Below are positions 26,764 through 35,313 of a stretch of DNA of 64,000 bases, piece by piece. The notes beneath the pieces are model-generated. The model saw nothing but the letters and a program-made list of their open reading frames with translations. It searched no databases and was not told the DNA's origin. The translations under genes were made by a program, and so were the position numbers. The stretch spans positions 186,001 through 250,000 of the forward strand of contig NZ_JALJXV010000002.1 in the NCBI RefSeq assembly GCF_024170285.1, read 5' to 3'. The DNA is from Natronocella acetinitrilica (lineage in GTDB: Bacteria > Pseudomonadota > Gammaproteobacteria > Nitrococcales > Aquisalimonadaceae). Positions within the stretch are counted from its first letter, which is position 1; every line of letters starts with the position of its first letter.

Positions 26764-28212
26764 TCATAGCAAAAAACGAGGCAGGCGCTGCCCCCAGGGG
26801 TTTGCGCCCTCTAACTGGGCCGCCAGGCGGAACAGTTGATCCTCGCGCCCGAACGGCGCGGTGAAATGACTACCCACCGGCAACCCTTCACCACTCAGGA
26901 ATAGCGGCACCGACATGGCAGGCAGACCGGTGAGGTTTGCGAGCTGTGTAAACGGTGTGCGTTCAAGGCTGCGCAAGGCCAGCTTCTCCACCATGCCGCT
27001 GTGCAACAGCAAGCGACCGGCGCGCAGCCAGAGCAATGGCCGAAGCGCCAGGCGCTCTAACCACGGCGTCTGCAGCGCACCGATCTGCGCAGGCGGTGTA
27101 GCCGTCGTCGGCGTCAGGTAGAGATCGTATCGGGAGAGGAACGCGCCCATGGCCCTGGAGAACGTATTCCAACGTGCATGGGCCCGAACGTACGCACCGC
27201 TGTCCAGGGCGCGGCCCAGCATGGCCAGTGCGCGGGTATCCAGCTCGAAACCGCGAACCGACCGCCCCCGCACCATGGCCGCCACCTGCCCGAAATAAAG
27301 CATGAGGTAGCAGCGTGCCAGCTCCATGCCGTCGATTGCCGGGGCTGCCTCTTCCACCTCGTGACCAAGCCCCTGTAGCAGCACGGCAGTCCGCTCCACG
27401 GCGCCGGCATGATCCGGATGTACCGGCCGGTCGATGGGAGAACGGACGCTGTAGGCGATGCGCAGGCGGCCGGGCTCACGGCTGCATTCGTCAAGATAGG
27501 GTCGCTCTGGAGGGGGGATGTCAAACGGCGCCCCGGCATCCGCACCGTGCAGGGCATCCAGCATCGCTGCACTATCCCGCACCGTACGCGTGATCACGTG
27601 ATCACTGCACGCCCCCTCCCACACCTCGGCCACCGACGGCCCGGGCGGCACCCGGCCGCGGGAAGGCTTGAGACCAAACAGACCGCAGTGGGCCGCGGGG
27701 ATCCGAATCGATCCACCACCATCGTTGGCGGCGGCCATGGGCACCACACCGGCAGCAACCGCCGCCGCAGCACCACCGCTGGAACCGCCCGGAGTGAGTG
27801 CCGTATTCCACGGATTACGCGTCGCTCCATGGAGGTCGTTCTCCGACACGGCTTTCAGCCCGAGTTCAGGAAGATTGGTCTTGCCGAACACCACCAGACC
27901 CGCCGCGCGGCACCGCTGGACGAACGTGGAGTCATGGTCAGCAGGTATGGCGGCGAAAGCGCGGCTGCCACAGGACGTGGGCAGGCCGCGCACATGGTGG
28001 AAGATGTCCTTAAGCAGGAACGGCACGCCGTGAAAGCGACCATTGCCTCCGGGTGTCGGCGGAACATCGGCGATCACGGCGTTAAGGGTCGGATTCACCG
28101 AATCCAGCCGTTGCCTGGCAAGATTCAGTAATTCTTCCGGGGTGACGTCTCCGCTACCAACGAGCCCGGCCATCCCGAGGGCATCGAGACGACCGTACTC
28201 GTCGAAATTCAC
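26764..28212 (-). CDS. Amidase (amidase signature family), second copy
   Basis: This 482-residue enzyme has the family's Lys68 (VPFLLKDI), cis-Ser in GGSSGG (about Ser144), and nucleophile in NDGGGSIRIPA (about Ser168). It is about as similar to 6-aminohexanoate-cyclic-dimer hydrolase-type amidases as to others, so no specific amide can be named. A GTG start at 28212 is preceded by GAGAG. It is not a near copy of the amidase at 9220. It sits between the copper chaperone and dps genes, without an obvious pathway neighbour. Confidence 0.86.
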   Translation of the reverse strand: MNFDEYGRLDALGMAGLVGSGDVTPEELLNLARQRLDSVNPTLNAVIADVPPTPGGNGRFHGVPFLLKDIFHHVRGLPTSCGSRAFAAIPADHDSTFVQRCRAAGLVVFGKTNLPELGLKAVSENDLHGATRNPWNTALTPGGSSGGAAAAVAAGVVPMAAANDGGGSIRIPAAHCGLFGLKPSRGRVPPGPSVAEVWEGACSDHVITRTVRDSAAMLDALHGADAGAPFDIPPPERPYLDECSREPGRLRIAYSVRSPIDRPVHPDHAGAVERTAVLLQGLGHEVEEAAPAIDGMELARCYLMLYFGQVAAMVRGRSVRGFELDTRALAMLGRALDSGAYVRAHARWNTFSRAMGAFLSRYDLYLTPTTATPPAQIGALQTPWLERLALRPLLWLRAGRLLLHSGMVEKLALRSLERTPFTQLANLTGLPAMSVPLFLSGEGLPVGSHFTAPFGREDQLFRLAAQLEGANPWGQRLPRFLL

Positions 28213-28230
28213 GGAGCAGCTCTCAACTGA

Positions 28231-28710
28231 TTACTGCAGCAGGCTCCTCAGCATCCAGGCCGTCTTCTCATGGACCTGCATGCGCTGGGTAAGCAAATCC
28301 GCGCTGGGTTCATCGTTTGCATTTTCCACTGCCGGGAAGACCTCCCGTGCCGTGCGCACGACCGCCTCCTGATCGCGCACCAGCTGTCGGATCATCTCAT
28401 CCGCCGTTGGCGTCCCCGTCTCCTCCGGAATGGAGGTCAGTTGCGCGAACTGCGAATAGCTACCCGGCGCCGGGTAGCCAAGCGCCCGAATGCGTTCGGC
28501 AATTTCATCAACCGCCGTGGCCAGTTCGAGATACTGCTCCTCGAACATCTGATGCAGCGTCTGGAACATGGGTCCGGACACGTTCCAGTGAAAATTGTGA
28601 GTCTTGAGGTACAACGAGTAGCTGTCGGCAAGCAACCTCGACAGGCCGTGAGCAATCTGCTCCCGATTGGCTTCGCTGATGCCGATATTGATTTCCATTG
28701 GCTGCGTCAT
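28231..28710 (-). CDS. dps: Dps family DNA-binding/iron-storage protein
   Basis: The 159-residue protein is a single Dps four-helix bundle. Ferroxidase residues are visible in [14 protein letters not shown] (His) and [17 protein letters not shown] (Asp/Glu). Dps dodecamers oxidise and store iron with hydrogen peroxide and protect DNA. The N-terminal tail is short and lacks the Lys-rich extension of E. coli Dps, so direct DNA binding is uncertain. It is divergent to an NAD(P)-binding protein gene across an AT-rich 160-base spacer. The stop codon lies 19 bases before the amidase gene. Confidence 0.92.
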   Translation of the reverse strand: MTQPMEINIGISEANREQIAHGLSRLLADSYSLYLKTHNFHWNVSGPMFQTLHQMFEEQYLELATAVDEIAERIRALGYPAPGSYSQFAQLTSIPEETGTPTADEMIRQLVRDQEAVVRTAREVFPAVENANDEPSADLLTQRMQVHEKTAWMLRSLLQ

Positions 28711-28870
28711 GGCGTGGTCACTCCCTTAGGAAAAACAACAAAACTATGATGTTAGTGTGGAACACAATCGTAATAGATGCCAATGAATAATAAGCGTCTA
28801 TTTAATTGTTAAAAACTATCAAGCAAGCGCTGAAGTATTCACACTTCCTTAACCACCGGGAGACTTCACG

Positions 28871-29500
28871 ATGAAAACTCTGGTCATTGGCGCCAACGGA
28901 AAGATAGGGCGCCAATTCTGTGTCCTGGCGGCGCAGTCGGGCCTGCCGATTCGAGCCATGATTCGTGACGGCGGCCAGGCTGATTTCTTCAATCAGCTGG
29001 GCGTGGAAACCGTCATCGCGGATCTGGAAGGCGATTTCGCCTCTGCTTATGAAAACTGCGAGCAAGTCATTTTCACAGCGGGGTCCGGCCCGACAACCGG
29101 CGCCGACAAGACGCTGATGGTGGACCTCTACGGCGCCATTCGCGCTGTCGATCTGGCTGATGAACGCGGCCTGGGGCGTTTCGTGATGGTCAGCGCCATG
29201 CGCGCCGCCAACCCGCTTGCCGCACCGGAAAAGCTCCGGCCCTACTGTGCCGCCAAGTTCGCGGCGGATCAGTATCTGCGCCATGCCGCTACAGAACATG
29301 TCATTCTTAAACCGGGTCGGCTGACGGATGAGCCGCCAAGTGGCTGCATCACGACGGATCCGGAAGCCGTGGAGCATATCGATATCTCCCGGGGCAATGT
29401 CGCCCATGCACTGCTGGCCGTAGCCCGCAACCGGGCGCTGCGCAATCGCGAGTACGATTTGCTGGACGGCGAGCAACCCATCGACACGGTATTTTCCTGA
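28871..29500 (+). CDS. NAD(P)-binding atypical SDR family protein
   Basis: The 209-residue product starts with a Rossmann glycine motif, LVIGANGKIGRQFC, and continues as an atypical short-chain dehydrogenase similar to YwnB/YhfK-type proteins (GRFVMVSAMRAANP, the serine/alanine replacing the usual YxxxK pair). Such proteins bind NADP(H) and often work as redox sensors or reductases without a fixed substrate. It has a GGGAG ribosome site nine bases before ATG 28871. Its divergence from dps makes a role in oxidative stress plausible but untested. Confidence 0.85.
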   Translation: MKTLVIGANGKIGRQFCVLAAQSGLPIRAMIRDGGQADFFNQLGVETVIADLEGDFASAYENCEQVIFTAGSGPTTGADKTLMVDLYGAIRAVDLADERGLGRFVMVSAMRAANPLAAPEKLRPYCAAKFAADQYLRHAATEHVILKPGRLTDEPPSGCITTDPEAVEHIDISRGNVAHALLAVARNRALRNREYDLLDGEQPIDTVFS

Positions 29501-29654
29501 CTGTCACCCCTTGCCGACATTGCGGCCAACGCACTTTTGCTCTGTCGCGGGACCGGGTAGATTGAGGGCGACGGTGGAGCGAGCTCCGCTTGGTCATCGC
29601 CAACTACTAAACAATACGGCCGGGCTACAAGCTCGCCGCCACTGGAGGTCACTC

Positions 29655-30011
29655 ATGCAGTCATTGCTCCGACGAACCCGATTTCTGGCCTACCCGCTGA
29701 TGTTCGTCTTCCTTGCCATGGGCCTCATGGCGCAGAGCGCATCAGCCGGTATCGTCGGAACCGATACTGTCCTCGCCGAACAGGCACAACTGGAGCGTGC
29801 CGCCGTGCTGGGCCTTCTGGACCGGGATGATGTGCGCGACAAGCTGATTGAATACGGCGTCTCACCGGAAGAAGCCAAGGAACGCGTTGCAAGCCTGACC
29901 GACCAGGAGGCGCTTGAGCTTGCCCAGCGGATCGACGACATGCCGGCCGGTGCGAGCGGTGCGGTCGTGCTATTGCTGGTGCTGATTCTGCTCATACTGC
30001 TGTTGCGATAG
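29655..30011 (+). CDS. PA2779-type small membrane protein
   Basis: The 118-residue protein has a hydrophobic N-terminal segment (FLAYPLMFVFLAMGLMAQ), a soluble middle (residues about 35-95, LDRDDVRDKLIEYGVSPEEAKERVASLT) and a final membrane helix (VVLLLVLILLILLL). This arrangement matches proteins named for P. aeruginosa PA2779 (DUF6627), which have no known function. ATG 29655 follows GGAGGTC closely. The next gene 12 bases downstream encodes the PA2778-type C39-like lipoprotein, the same neighbour pairing seen in P. aeruginosa. Confidence 0.82.
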   Translation: MQSLLRRTRFLAYPLMFVFLAMGLMAQSASAGIVGTDTVLAEQAQLERAAVLGLLDRDDVRDKLIEYGVSPEEAKERVASLTDQEALELAQRIDDMPAGASGAVVLLLVLILLILLLR

Positions 30012-30023
30012 GTATCTCCGGCA

Positions 30024-31049
30024 ATGCGGACGTGCCCATACCATAGCCGGCTCGCCGCCCCGCAGAGCCGCCCCGCCGGAGTTGCATTCTCCGGCGTGGG
30101 CATGCTCGTCACACTGGGCCTGATGCTGCTGTTGCTGGCCGGTTGTGCGACGCGCCCTGCCCAGCACACTGCGCTTTCACCCAGCACCACGGAACTGCCG
30201 TCAGCAATTGAACTCACCGACGTGCCATTTTTCCCCCAGGAAGCCTACCAGTGCGGGCCCGCCGCCCTGGCAACGGTCATGGCGTATCTCGGCGAGGACG
30301 TGGTGCCGGAGGATCTCACCCCCCGCATCTATCTGCCGGAGCGCGCAGGCAGCCTGCAACCGGAGCTGCTCGGTGCGACTCGCCGAGCAGGCCTGGTTGG
30401 CTATGTGCATGAGCCCAGCCTGGAAGATGTATTTGCCGAAGTGGCGGCTGGCCATCCGGTGCTGGTGATGCAGAACCTTGGCCTGCAGCGCTGGCCGGTC
30501 TGGCACTACGCGGTGGTGGTGGGCTTTGATCTGGGTGCCCGGGAAGTGGTATTGCGTTCCGGCACCACGGAACGGGAGGTCATGTCGCTGCGGGCTTTCG
30601 AGCGCAGCTGGCAACTTGCCGACCACTGGGCCATGACCGTTCACCAGCCCGGCGATTTTCCGAGCCGCGCGGAACCAGGTAACTACCTGCGCAGTGCGGC
30701 TGCTCTTGAGGCGGTCTCCCGGTTCACTGCTGCGGAGCAGGCCTACGCGGCGGCAACAGCTCGGTGGCCGGACAATGCCACGGGCTGGATCGGCCTCGGT
30801 AACGCCCATTACCAGCAGGACCGCTTTGACGACGCGGAAACAGCCTACCGCGAGGCGTTACGCCTGGATGAAGGCAGCGCCGCGGCCAACCACAACCTGG
30901 CCTGGGCCCTCATTCGTCAGCACCGCCTCGTCGAGGCATTCCCCGTCGCACGACGCGCGGCAGCCATGGCGGACGACGGACGGGATCACTACCGGGCGGC
31001 ACTGAGCCACCTGGAATCCATCGACAACCATCACAATCTGCAAGAGTGA
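30024..31049 (+). CDS. PA2778-type C39-like cysteine peptidase lipoprotein with TPR repeats, second copy
   Basis: The 341-residue product has a hydrophobic leader ending in a lipobox (LLLLAGC), the C39 catalytic Cys in YQCGPAALATVMAY, the His in PVWHYAVVVGFD, and C-terminal TPR pairs (GWIGLGNAHYQQDRFDDAETAYREAL). The organisation matches the gene at 3068-4078 and the two proteins share long aligned segments, so they are paralogues. The annotated ATG has a weak ribosome site; ATG 30102 is an alternative that keeps the lipobox. A substrate is unknown: a peptide or a double-glycine leader could be the target. Transcribed after the PA2779-type gene. Confidence 0.82.
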   Translation: MRTCPYHSRLAAPQSRPAGVAFSGVGMLVTLGLMLLLLAGCATRPAQHTALSPSTTELPSAIELTDVPFFPQEAYQCGPAALATVMAYLGEDVVPEDLTPRIYLPERAGSLQPELLGATRRAGLVGYVHEPSLEDVFAEVAAGHPVLVMQNLGLQRWPVWHYAVVVGFDLGAREVVLRSGTTEREVMSLRAFERSWQLADHWAMTVHQPGDFPSRAEPGNYLRSAAALEAVSRFTAAEQAYAAATARWPDNATGWIGLGNAHYQQDRFDDAETAYREALRLDEGSAAANHNLAWALIRQHRLVEAFPVARRAAAMADDGRDHYRAALSHLESIDNHHNLQE

Positions 31050-31055
31050 ACTGAC

Positions 31056-31352
31056 ATGCGTGGCCACTGGATCTGCCAACTCTCCGACCTCGGTGCCGAG
31101 CGCATCAGGCAGGAGACCGGCTTTCACGGACAAATGCCGAGCACCAGGGTAATGATGCGACAGGAGGCACCGCTGGAGCAGGTGCGGGAAACAGCGCTGG
31201 ATATCTTCGTGCTGCACCAGATACCACCGGTCACCCTGGAGCGCCGACAGGAATTACTGGCCCTGCTGGCCAATGATGACTGCGTGAGCTGTCACTTTGT
31301 CGGCTGGGATCAGGCCTCGCCAGACGACGTCAAGGGCTTCATCGAGCGTTAG
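31056..31352 (+). CDS. Hypothetical protein, 98 residues
   Basis: I do not recognise this gene. It starts six bases after the second PA2778-type gene and is likely to be co-transcribed. The 98-residue product is soluble, with no signal peptide or membrane segment, and has a compact start (MRGHWICQLSDLGAERIRQETGF) and the end CVSCHFVGWDQASPDDVKGF, in which CVSCH could hold a metal. Codon use resembles neighbouring genes. A GAG six to nine bases ahead is only a weak ribosome site. Confidence 0.55.
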   Translation: MRGHWICQLSDLGAERIRQETGFHGQMPSTRVMMRQEAPLEQVRETALDIFVLHQIPPVTLERRQELLALLANDDCVSCHFVGWDQASPDDVKGFIER

Positions 31353-31530
31353 ACCCGAACGGCATCTCCAGTTCGACCTCAAGCCCACCCTCGAGCCGGA
31401 TGTGGGCGATGACGGCACGACGTGCAATGGCAAGCCCAAGCCCGTGGCTCGCTACCCCACCTGGGCGCCAATCACGGCGCACAGGTTTTCCGCGCATCCC
31501 CGTCGCCCGGTTTTCACTACCGATGATCGG
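31339..31530 (-). pseudogene. Relic of a sensor histidine kinase C-terminus
   Basis: Read on the minus strand, the frame ending at 31339 contains ASHGLGLAIARRAVIAH followed by EGGLEVELEMPF, the G2-box and closing strand of a histidine-kinase HATPase domain. The usual GG-x(n)-N stretch between them is missing, so about ten residues are deleted, and no DHp or N-box precedes it in frame. It overlaps the end of the hypothetical gene at 31056 by 14 bases and the region just before the subtilase gene. I infer the remnant of a lost kinase gene; the response regulator is not seen here. Confidence 0.5.
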
Positions 31531-31599
31531 CCACACCTCCCCGCAAGCACACGCCTGTGACATCATTCGCACACTGCCATCCCGCCACCGGAAGACGAA

Positions 31600-33537
31600 A
31601 TGCGATCGGTACTGCTTGCCCTGTGTCTGTTTCTCGCGCTGCCCCTGCCGGCGTCCGAGGCTCTCGCACCCCATACCGGCGAGATCATCGTGGCCTATCA
31701 CGACGAGGGGTTACAGCTTGCGGATACCGGGCGACACCAGGTGCATGGGGCAGAGCGGCTTCGAGACCTGCCGATGCCGGCCACAGAAATCGTACGCCCC
31801 GCACCTGAAGAGCACTTCGAAGCGGTACTCGCGCGTTATCGCAACGACCCGGACGTCCGCTACGCCGAACCAAACTACATCGTCGAAACCCAGGCACCTC
31901 TGCCGTCCGGGGAACTGGTGGACGCGCAATGGTGGGTCTGCATCGAGCAGAACAGCGGCCAGTGCCTGGATGACACCGGCACCGGCGCCACCCTGCTACC
32001 CGCCGCCTGGCAGGCCTGGCGCGACGCCACCGGCGCAGGGAACCCCATTGGCAGCAGCGACGTCCTGGTGGCGATCATCGACACCGGTATCCGGGCCACA
32101 CACCGTGATCTGCAAGGCAATGTGCTTGTCGAGCTAGGCTGCGAAATCCGGGGCACGAACACCAACTTCGACCCCAGCGCAAACTGCCCGTCGAGCCGTC
32201 GTGACTTCGAAGATCGCAACGGCCATGGCACCCATATCGCCGGCATCATTGGTGCCGTCACCGACGCTAGCGATTCCGTCGTTGCCGGTTTCAACTGGCG
32301 GGTCGGCCTGCTACCGCTCAAGGCCCTTGAAGATGTGGGTCGTGGCAATGTGGTGGACACCAGCAATGCGATCCTCTACGCAATGGCGCGTGCCGAGGGT
32401 CGGCCCCTGGTCATCAATGCCAGTTATGGTTACCGGCCTCCCAACGGGCAACCCAGCACCTATGAACTGGAGATACTGCAACGCGCCCGGGAACAAAACG
32501 TCCTGGTGGTTGCCGCCGCAGGCAATGACGGCGGCGATAATGACGACGGCACGCCGCGCTTCTTTCCGGCCAGCCACCGGCTGACCAATGTCATCGGCGT
32601 GGCCGCCTCGCTGCGCGACGGGTCCAGAGCCGCCTACAGCCGGTTTGGCGGCAACACCGTCTTGCTGGCGGCACCGGGAGGATCAACCCAGAGCAACGGC
32701 GGTGCGATTATCAGCACCTATATTGATCAGGACGATGACAACGCGCTGATCGACGGCTGGGCGGGCCTGTCCGGCACGTCCATGGCGGCGCCCATGGTGG
32801 TGGGAGCCGCGGCACTGCGTCTGTCCCTGACTCCGGATCTGGATGTCAAGTCTCTGCGGGAGATCCTGGTGAGCAGTGCGACCCGCGATGCCCGCTGGGA
32901 CGGGGTCGTTCTGGCTGGGGGACGCCTCGACACGGCGGCGGCGATAACCGCCGACCAGACCAGTCTGGACCCGATGCCGGCCTCCCATGTCGTCGCTTTG
33001 CCACGGAATAATGGCAGTCGCGTCGAAGTCGCCTGGCTCGACAACTCCAACCGCAATGATGGCTACGTGGTGCAGCGCCGCGAAACGGCTGGAGACTGGG
33101 AAACCGTCTCACCGGTCCTGCCCGCCGATGCCGGCTCTTTCATGGACACGGCAATCGATGACCTGAGAGAGGCACGCTACGACTATCGGATCGCGGCCCT
33201 GGGCGGAAGCAGCGACGAGTGCTGTCTGTCAGCGGTGGTGAGTCTCGGCACAGCGCCACCCGTCAGAATGGACCGTATCGCGAGCAGTAGCAGCAGCAGC
33301 CCCTGCTTTATTGCCACCGCCGCCTACGGCACGCCCATGGCGGAAGAGATTCAGGCACTGCGCGCCTTTCGCGATGACGTGCTGCAGCAGCACAGACTGG
33401 GTCGCTGGTTCATCCATGGCTACGAATCGTTGAGCCCACCAGTCGCTGCGGTTATTGCCGAGCGGCCCCGGCTACGGGCACTCACCCGACTCCTGTTGCG
33501 CCCGGTCGTGGGTGCGGCGCGGCTCTGGCAGCGTTAG
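31600..33537 (+). CDS. Secreted subtilisin-like (S8) serine protease with C-terminal CFI box
   Basis: The 645-residue protein has a signal peptide (residues 1-22), an inhibitor-like propeptide (about 25-100), and an S8 catalytic domain with Asp161 (IIDTG), His209 (NGHGTH) and Ser394 (SGTSMAAP). A fibronectin-III-like domain (about 460-555), a serine run (562-567) and a C-terminal block beginning CFIATAAYG (Cys569) follow. That last block, with a hydrophobic LSPPVAAVIAERPRLRALTRLLLRPVV end, is the pattern of the CFI-box C-terminal domain found on many exported bacterial proteins and suspected of sorting or anchoring. Substrate is unknown. Gene and catalytic motifs are intact. Confidence 0.93.
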   Translation: MRSVLLALCLFLALPLPASEALAPHTGEIIVAYHDEGLQLADTGRHQVHGAERLRDLPMPATEIVRPAPEEHFEAVLARYRNDPDVRYAEPNYIVETQAPLPSGELVDAQWWVCIEQNSGQCLDDTGTGATLLPAAWQAWRDATGAGNPIGSSDVLVAIIDTGIRATHRDLQGNVLVELGCEIRGTNTNFDPSANCPSSRRDFEDRNGHGTHIAGIIGAVTDASDSVVAGFNWRVGLLPLKALEDVGRGNVVDTSNAILYAMARAEGRPLVINASYGYRPPNGQPSTYELEILQRAREQNVLVVAAAGNDGGDNDDGTPRFFPASHRLTNVIGVAASLRDGSRAAYSRFGGNTVLLAAPGGSTQSNGGAIISTYIDQDDDNALIDGWAGLSGTSMAAPMVVGAAALRLSLTPDLDVKSLREILVSSATRDARWDGVVLAGGRLDTAAAITADQTSLDPMPASHVVALPRNNGSRVEVAWLDNSNRNDGYVVQRRETAGDWETVSPVLPADAGSFMDTAIDDLREARYDYRIAALGGSSDECCLSAVVSLGTAPPVRMDRIASSSSSSPCFIATAAYGTPMAEEIQALRAFRDDVLQQHRLGRWFIHGYESLSPPVAAVIAERPRLRALTRLLLRPVVGAARLWQR

Positions 33538-33553
33538 GAGCGCGTACCGGATC

Positions 33554-34486
33554 TCAAGGCACGAACAGCGAAACCACAATGGATACCGTGACAACGGCCA
33601 CCACCGTGGACATGAAGATGACCGTGGATGCCTGGGTGACGGCCACCTGATAGCGTTGGGCCAACACGTAAACATTGGCGGCCACGGGCAGCGAGGCCTG
33701 TATGACCAGCACAGCCACCCACAGCGGCGGCAGATCCAGCAGTATTGCCACCGCCCAGACCAGCAACGGATGAACCAGCAGCTTTAAGGCGATCAGCACG
33801 CTGGTCTGACCCAGTTCCTGCCCGAGTCGACGCCCCGCCAGCGACGCACCCAGGGCAAACAGCGCAGCGGGGGCAGCAGCGGCCCCCAGCAAACCGAGAT
33901 AGGCATCGACGGGGCCGGGCAAGCGCCAGCCGGTGGCACCCAGCAACACCCCGAAAGCGCTGGCCAGGATGATCGGGTTCCTCACCACGCCTGAGGCCAC
34001 GGTGCGAGCAACCTGCAGCAGACCGCCCGTGCGCCCCTGATCCGACTCGATCAACGCGGTGGCGATCCCGATCATGATGATGGTATCGATCAGCACCACC
34101 ACCACCGCCGGCAGAATCGCCTCGCTGCCCAGCGCAACGATGACCAGCGGCAAGCCGACAAACCCCACGTTGGAGAAGACCGAGCTGAGGGCCTGTAGCG
34201 CCCGCTCAGAACGACTGGAGTGAAACAGTCGGCCGGCAAGCAGATAGGTGGCAACAAAAAGGAGCAGGCTCGGACCGAGCCAGGCCAGAAGGAGTCGCGG
34301 GTCAGCAATGCGGTCTACCGGGGAATCGGCGATGCTGACCAGCAACAGCGCCGGCAGCGCAAAGTAGAAGACGAAGGTGCTGAGGCCGCTGATGGCGCTG
34401 GCGGGCAACAGACGACTCTGCCCCGCCGCGTAGCCAGTGAAAATCAGCGCGAAAAATGGCAGCGCGATGGTGATGACCGCCTGCAA
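33554..34486 (-). CDS. AEC family carrier (auxin efflux carrier-like permease)
   Basis: The 310-residue membrane protein has ten hydrophobic helices in the two halves of AEC permeases, opening ALPFFALIFTGYAAGQ and closing TVVAVVTVSIVVSLFVP. Bacterial members move organic acids such as malonate or malate. A TTG start at 34486 is preceded by GGAGG at a good distance, so it is preferred over later ATGs. It starts 61 bases after the methyltransferase stop region in the same direction, and converges on the subtilase gene 16 bases away. No adjacent enzyme suggests the substrate. Confidence 0.87.
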   Translation of the reverse strand: MQAVITIALPFFALIFTGYAAGQSRLLPASAISGLSTFVFYFALPALLLVSIADSPVDRIADPRLLLAWLGPSLLLFVATYLLAGRLFHSSRSERALQALSSVFSNVGFVGLPLVIVALGSEAILPAVVVVLIDTIIMIGIATALIESDQGRTGGLLQVARTVASGVVRNPIILASAFGVLLGATGWRLPGPVDAYLGLLGAAAAPAALFALGASLAGRRLGQELGQTSVLIALKLLVHPLLVWAVAILLDLPPLWVAVLVIQASLPVAANVYVLAQRYQVAVTQASTVIFMSTVVAVVTVSIVVSLFVP

Positions 34487-34547
34487 CTCAACCTCCGACG
34501 CCAGGAACGCTCAGCGCCGTGGAGGCGCAAGGCCCATGGAGCAGCCC

Positions 34548-35213
34548 TTATTTGCCGGCAGCGACCCGGGCCTGGTCCGGCACAGGGGCATCGACTTCGC
34601 CGTTGCGGTAATGCACCAGCTTCCAGTAGCCGAAAATATTGGCGTTACGCACGCCAATACGCTGGAAATCCTCCTGCTCCGGCAGGGAGGCAAGATCCAT
34701 GTCGGGTCGAAAACCCAACAGCTTCGACAGGGGACGCAGACCTTTTTCGAGCCCACGCAACACCGGATTGGTGGATGCAAAGTGGTTGATGATGAGGATG
34801 TCCCCACCCGGTACGCAGACCCGCCGCATTTCGCTGATCAGCCGGTCCGGGTGAGGGACCACGGAAGCCACGTACATGGCAACCACGGCATCGAAACTGT
34901 TGTCGGGGAACTCCAGTGCCTCGGCATCCATGACCAGCAGATCCTCGACCTGGTCGAGCCCCTGCTCCCTGGCCCTGGCCTGCGCCTTGGCGAGCATCTC
35001 GGGTGAGATATCGATCCCGACAACCCGGCTCTCCTCCGGATAATAGGGCAGGGATAATCCCGTACCCACGCCGACTTCCAGCACCCGGTCCCCGGACTGG
35101 ATATCCAGCGCCTGCATGGCGAGCTTGCGACCCGGATTGAATACTGGCCCAAAGATCCGATCGTAGTGATTCGCATATCGTCGATAGGCGCTGCGTATTG
35201 AATCCAGATCCAT
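34548..35213 (-). CDS. Class I SAM-dependent methyltransferase, PmtA-like
   Basis: The 221-residue protein has SAM-binding motif I in VLEVGVGTGLSLPYY, the acidic residue in VGIDISPEML, and FDAVVAMYVASVVPHPDRL. The ending IFGYWKLVHYRN is characteristic of bacterial phosphatidylethanolamine N-methyltransferases (PmtA), which make phosphatidylcholine. I infer that activity with moderate confidence; ubiquinone or other methyltransferases share motif I. ATG 35213 has GGGGGAG eight bases upstream; GTG 35222 lies on that site. It is followed by the AEC carrier gene. Confidence 0.8.
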   Translation of the reverse strand: MDLDSIRSAYRRYANHYDRIFGPVFNPGRKLAMQALDIQSGDRVLEVGVGTGLSLPYYPEESRVVGIDISPEMLAKAQARAREQGLDQVEDLLVMDAEALEFPDNSFDAVVAMYVASVVPHPDRLISEMRRVCVPGGDILIINHFASTNPVLRGLEKGLRPLSKLLGFRPDMDLASLPEQEDFQRIGVRNANIFGYWKLVHYRNGEVDAPVPDQARVAAGK

Positions 35214-35313
35214 CCTCTTCACTCCCCCAGGCGGTGCCGGCAGGACCGCGGTGTCATGGTTGTCAGGCCCACACTCTAACGTGACGCAGCGGCGCGTGCA
35301 CCCGCTAAGCGAA

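Noticed and set aside
28738-28800. OxyR-type binding site upstream of dps
   Set aside because: One ATAG element is present, but the remaining three quarter-sites of the consensus do not match at the required spacing.
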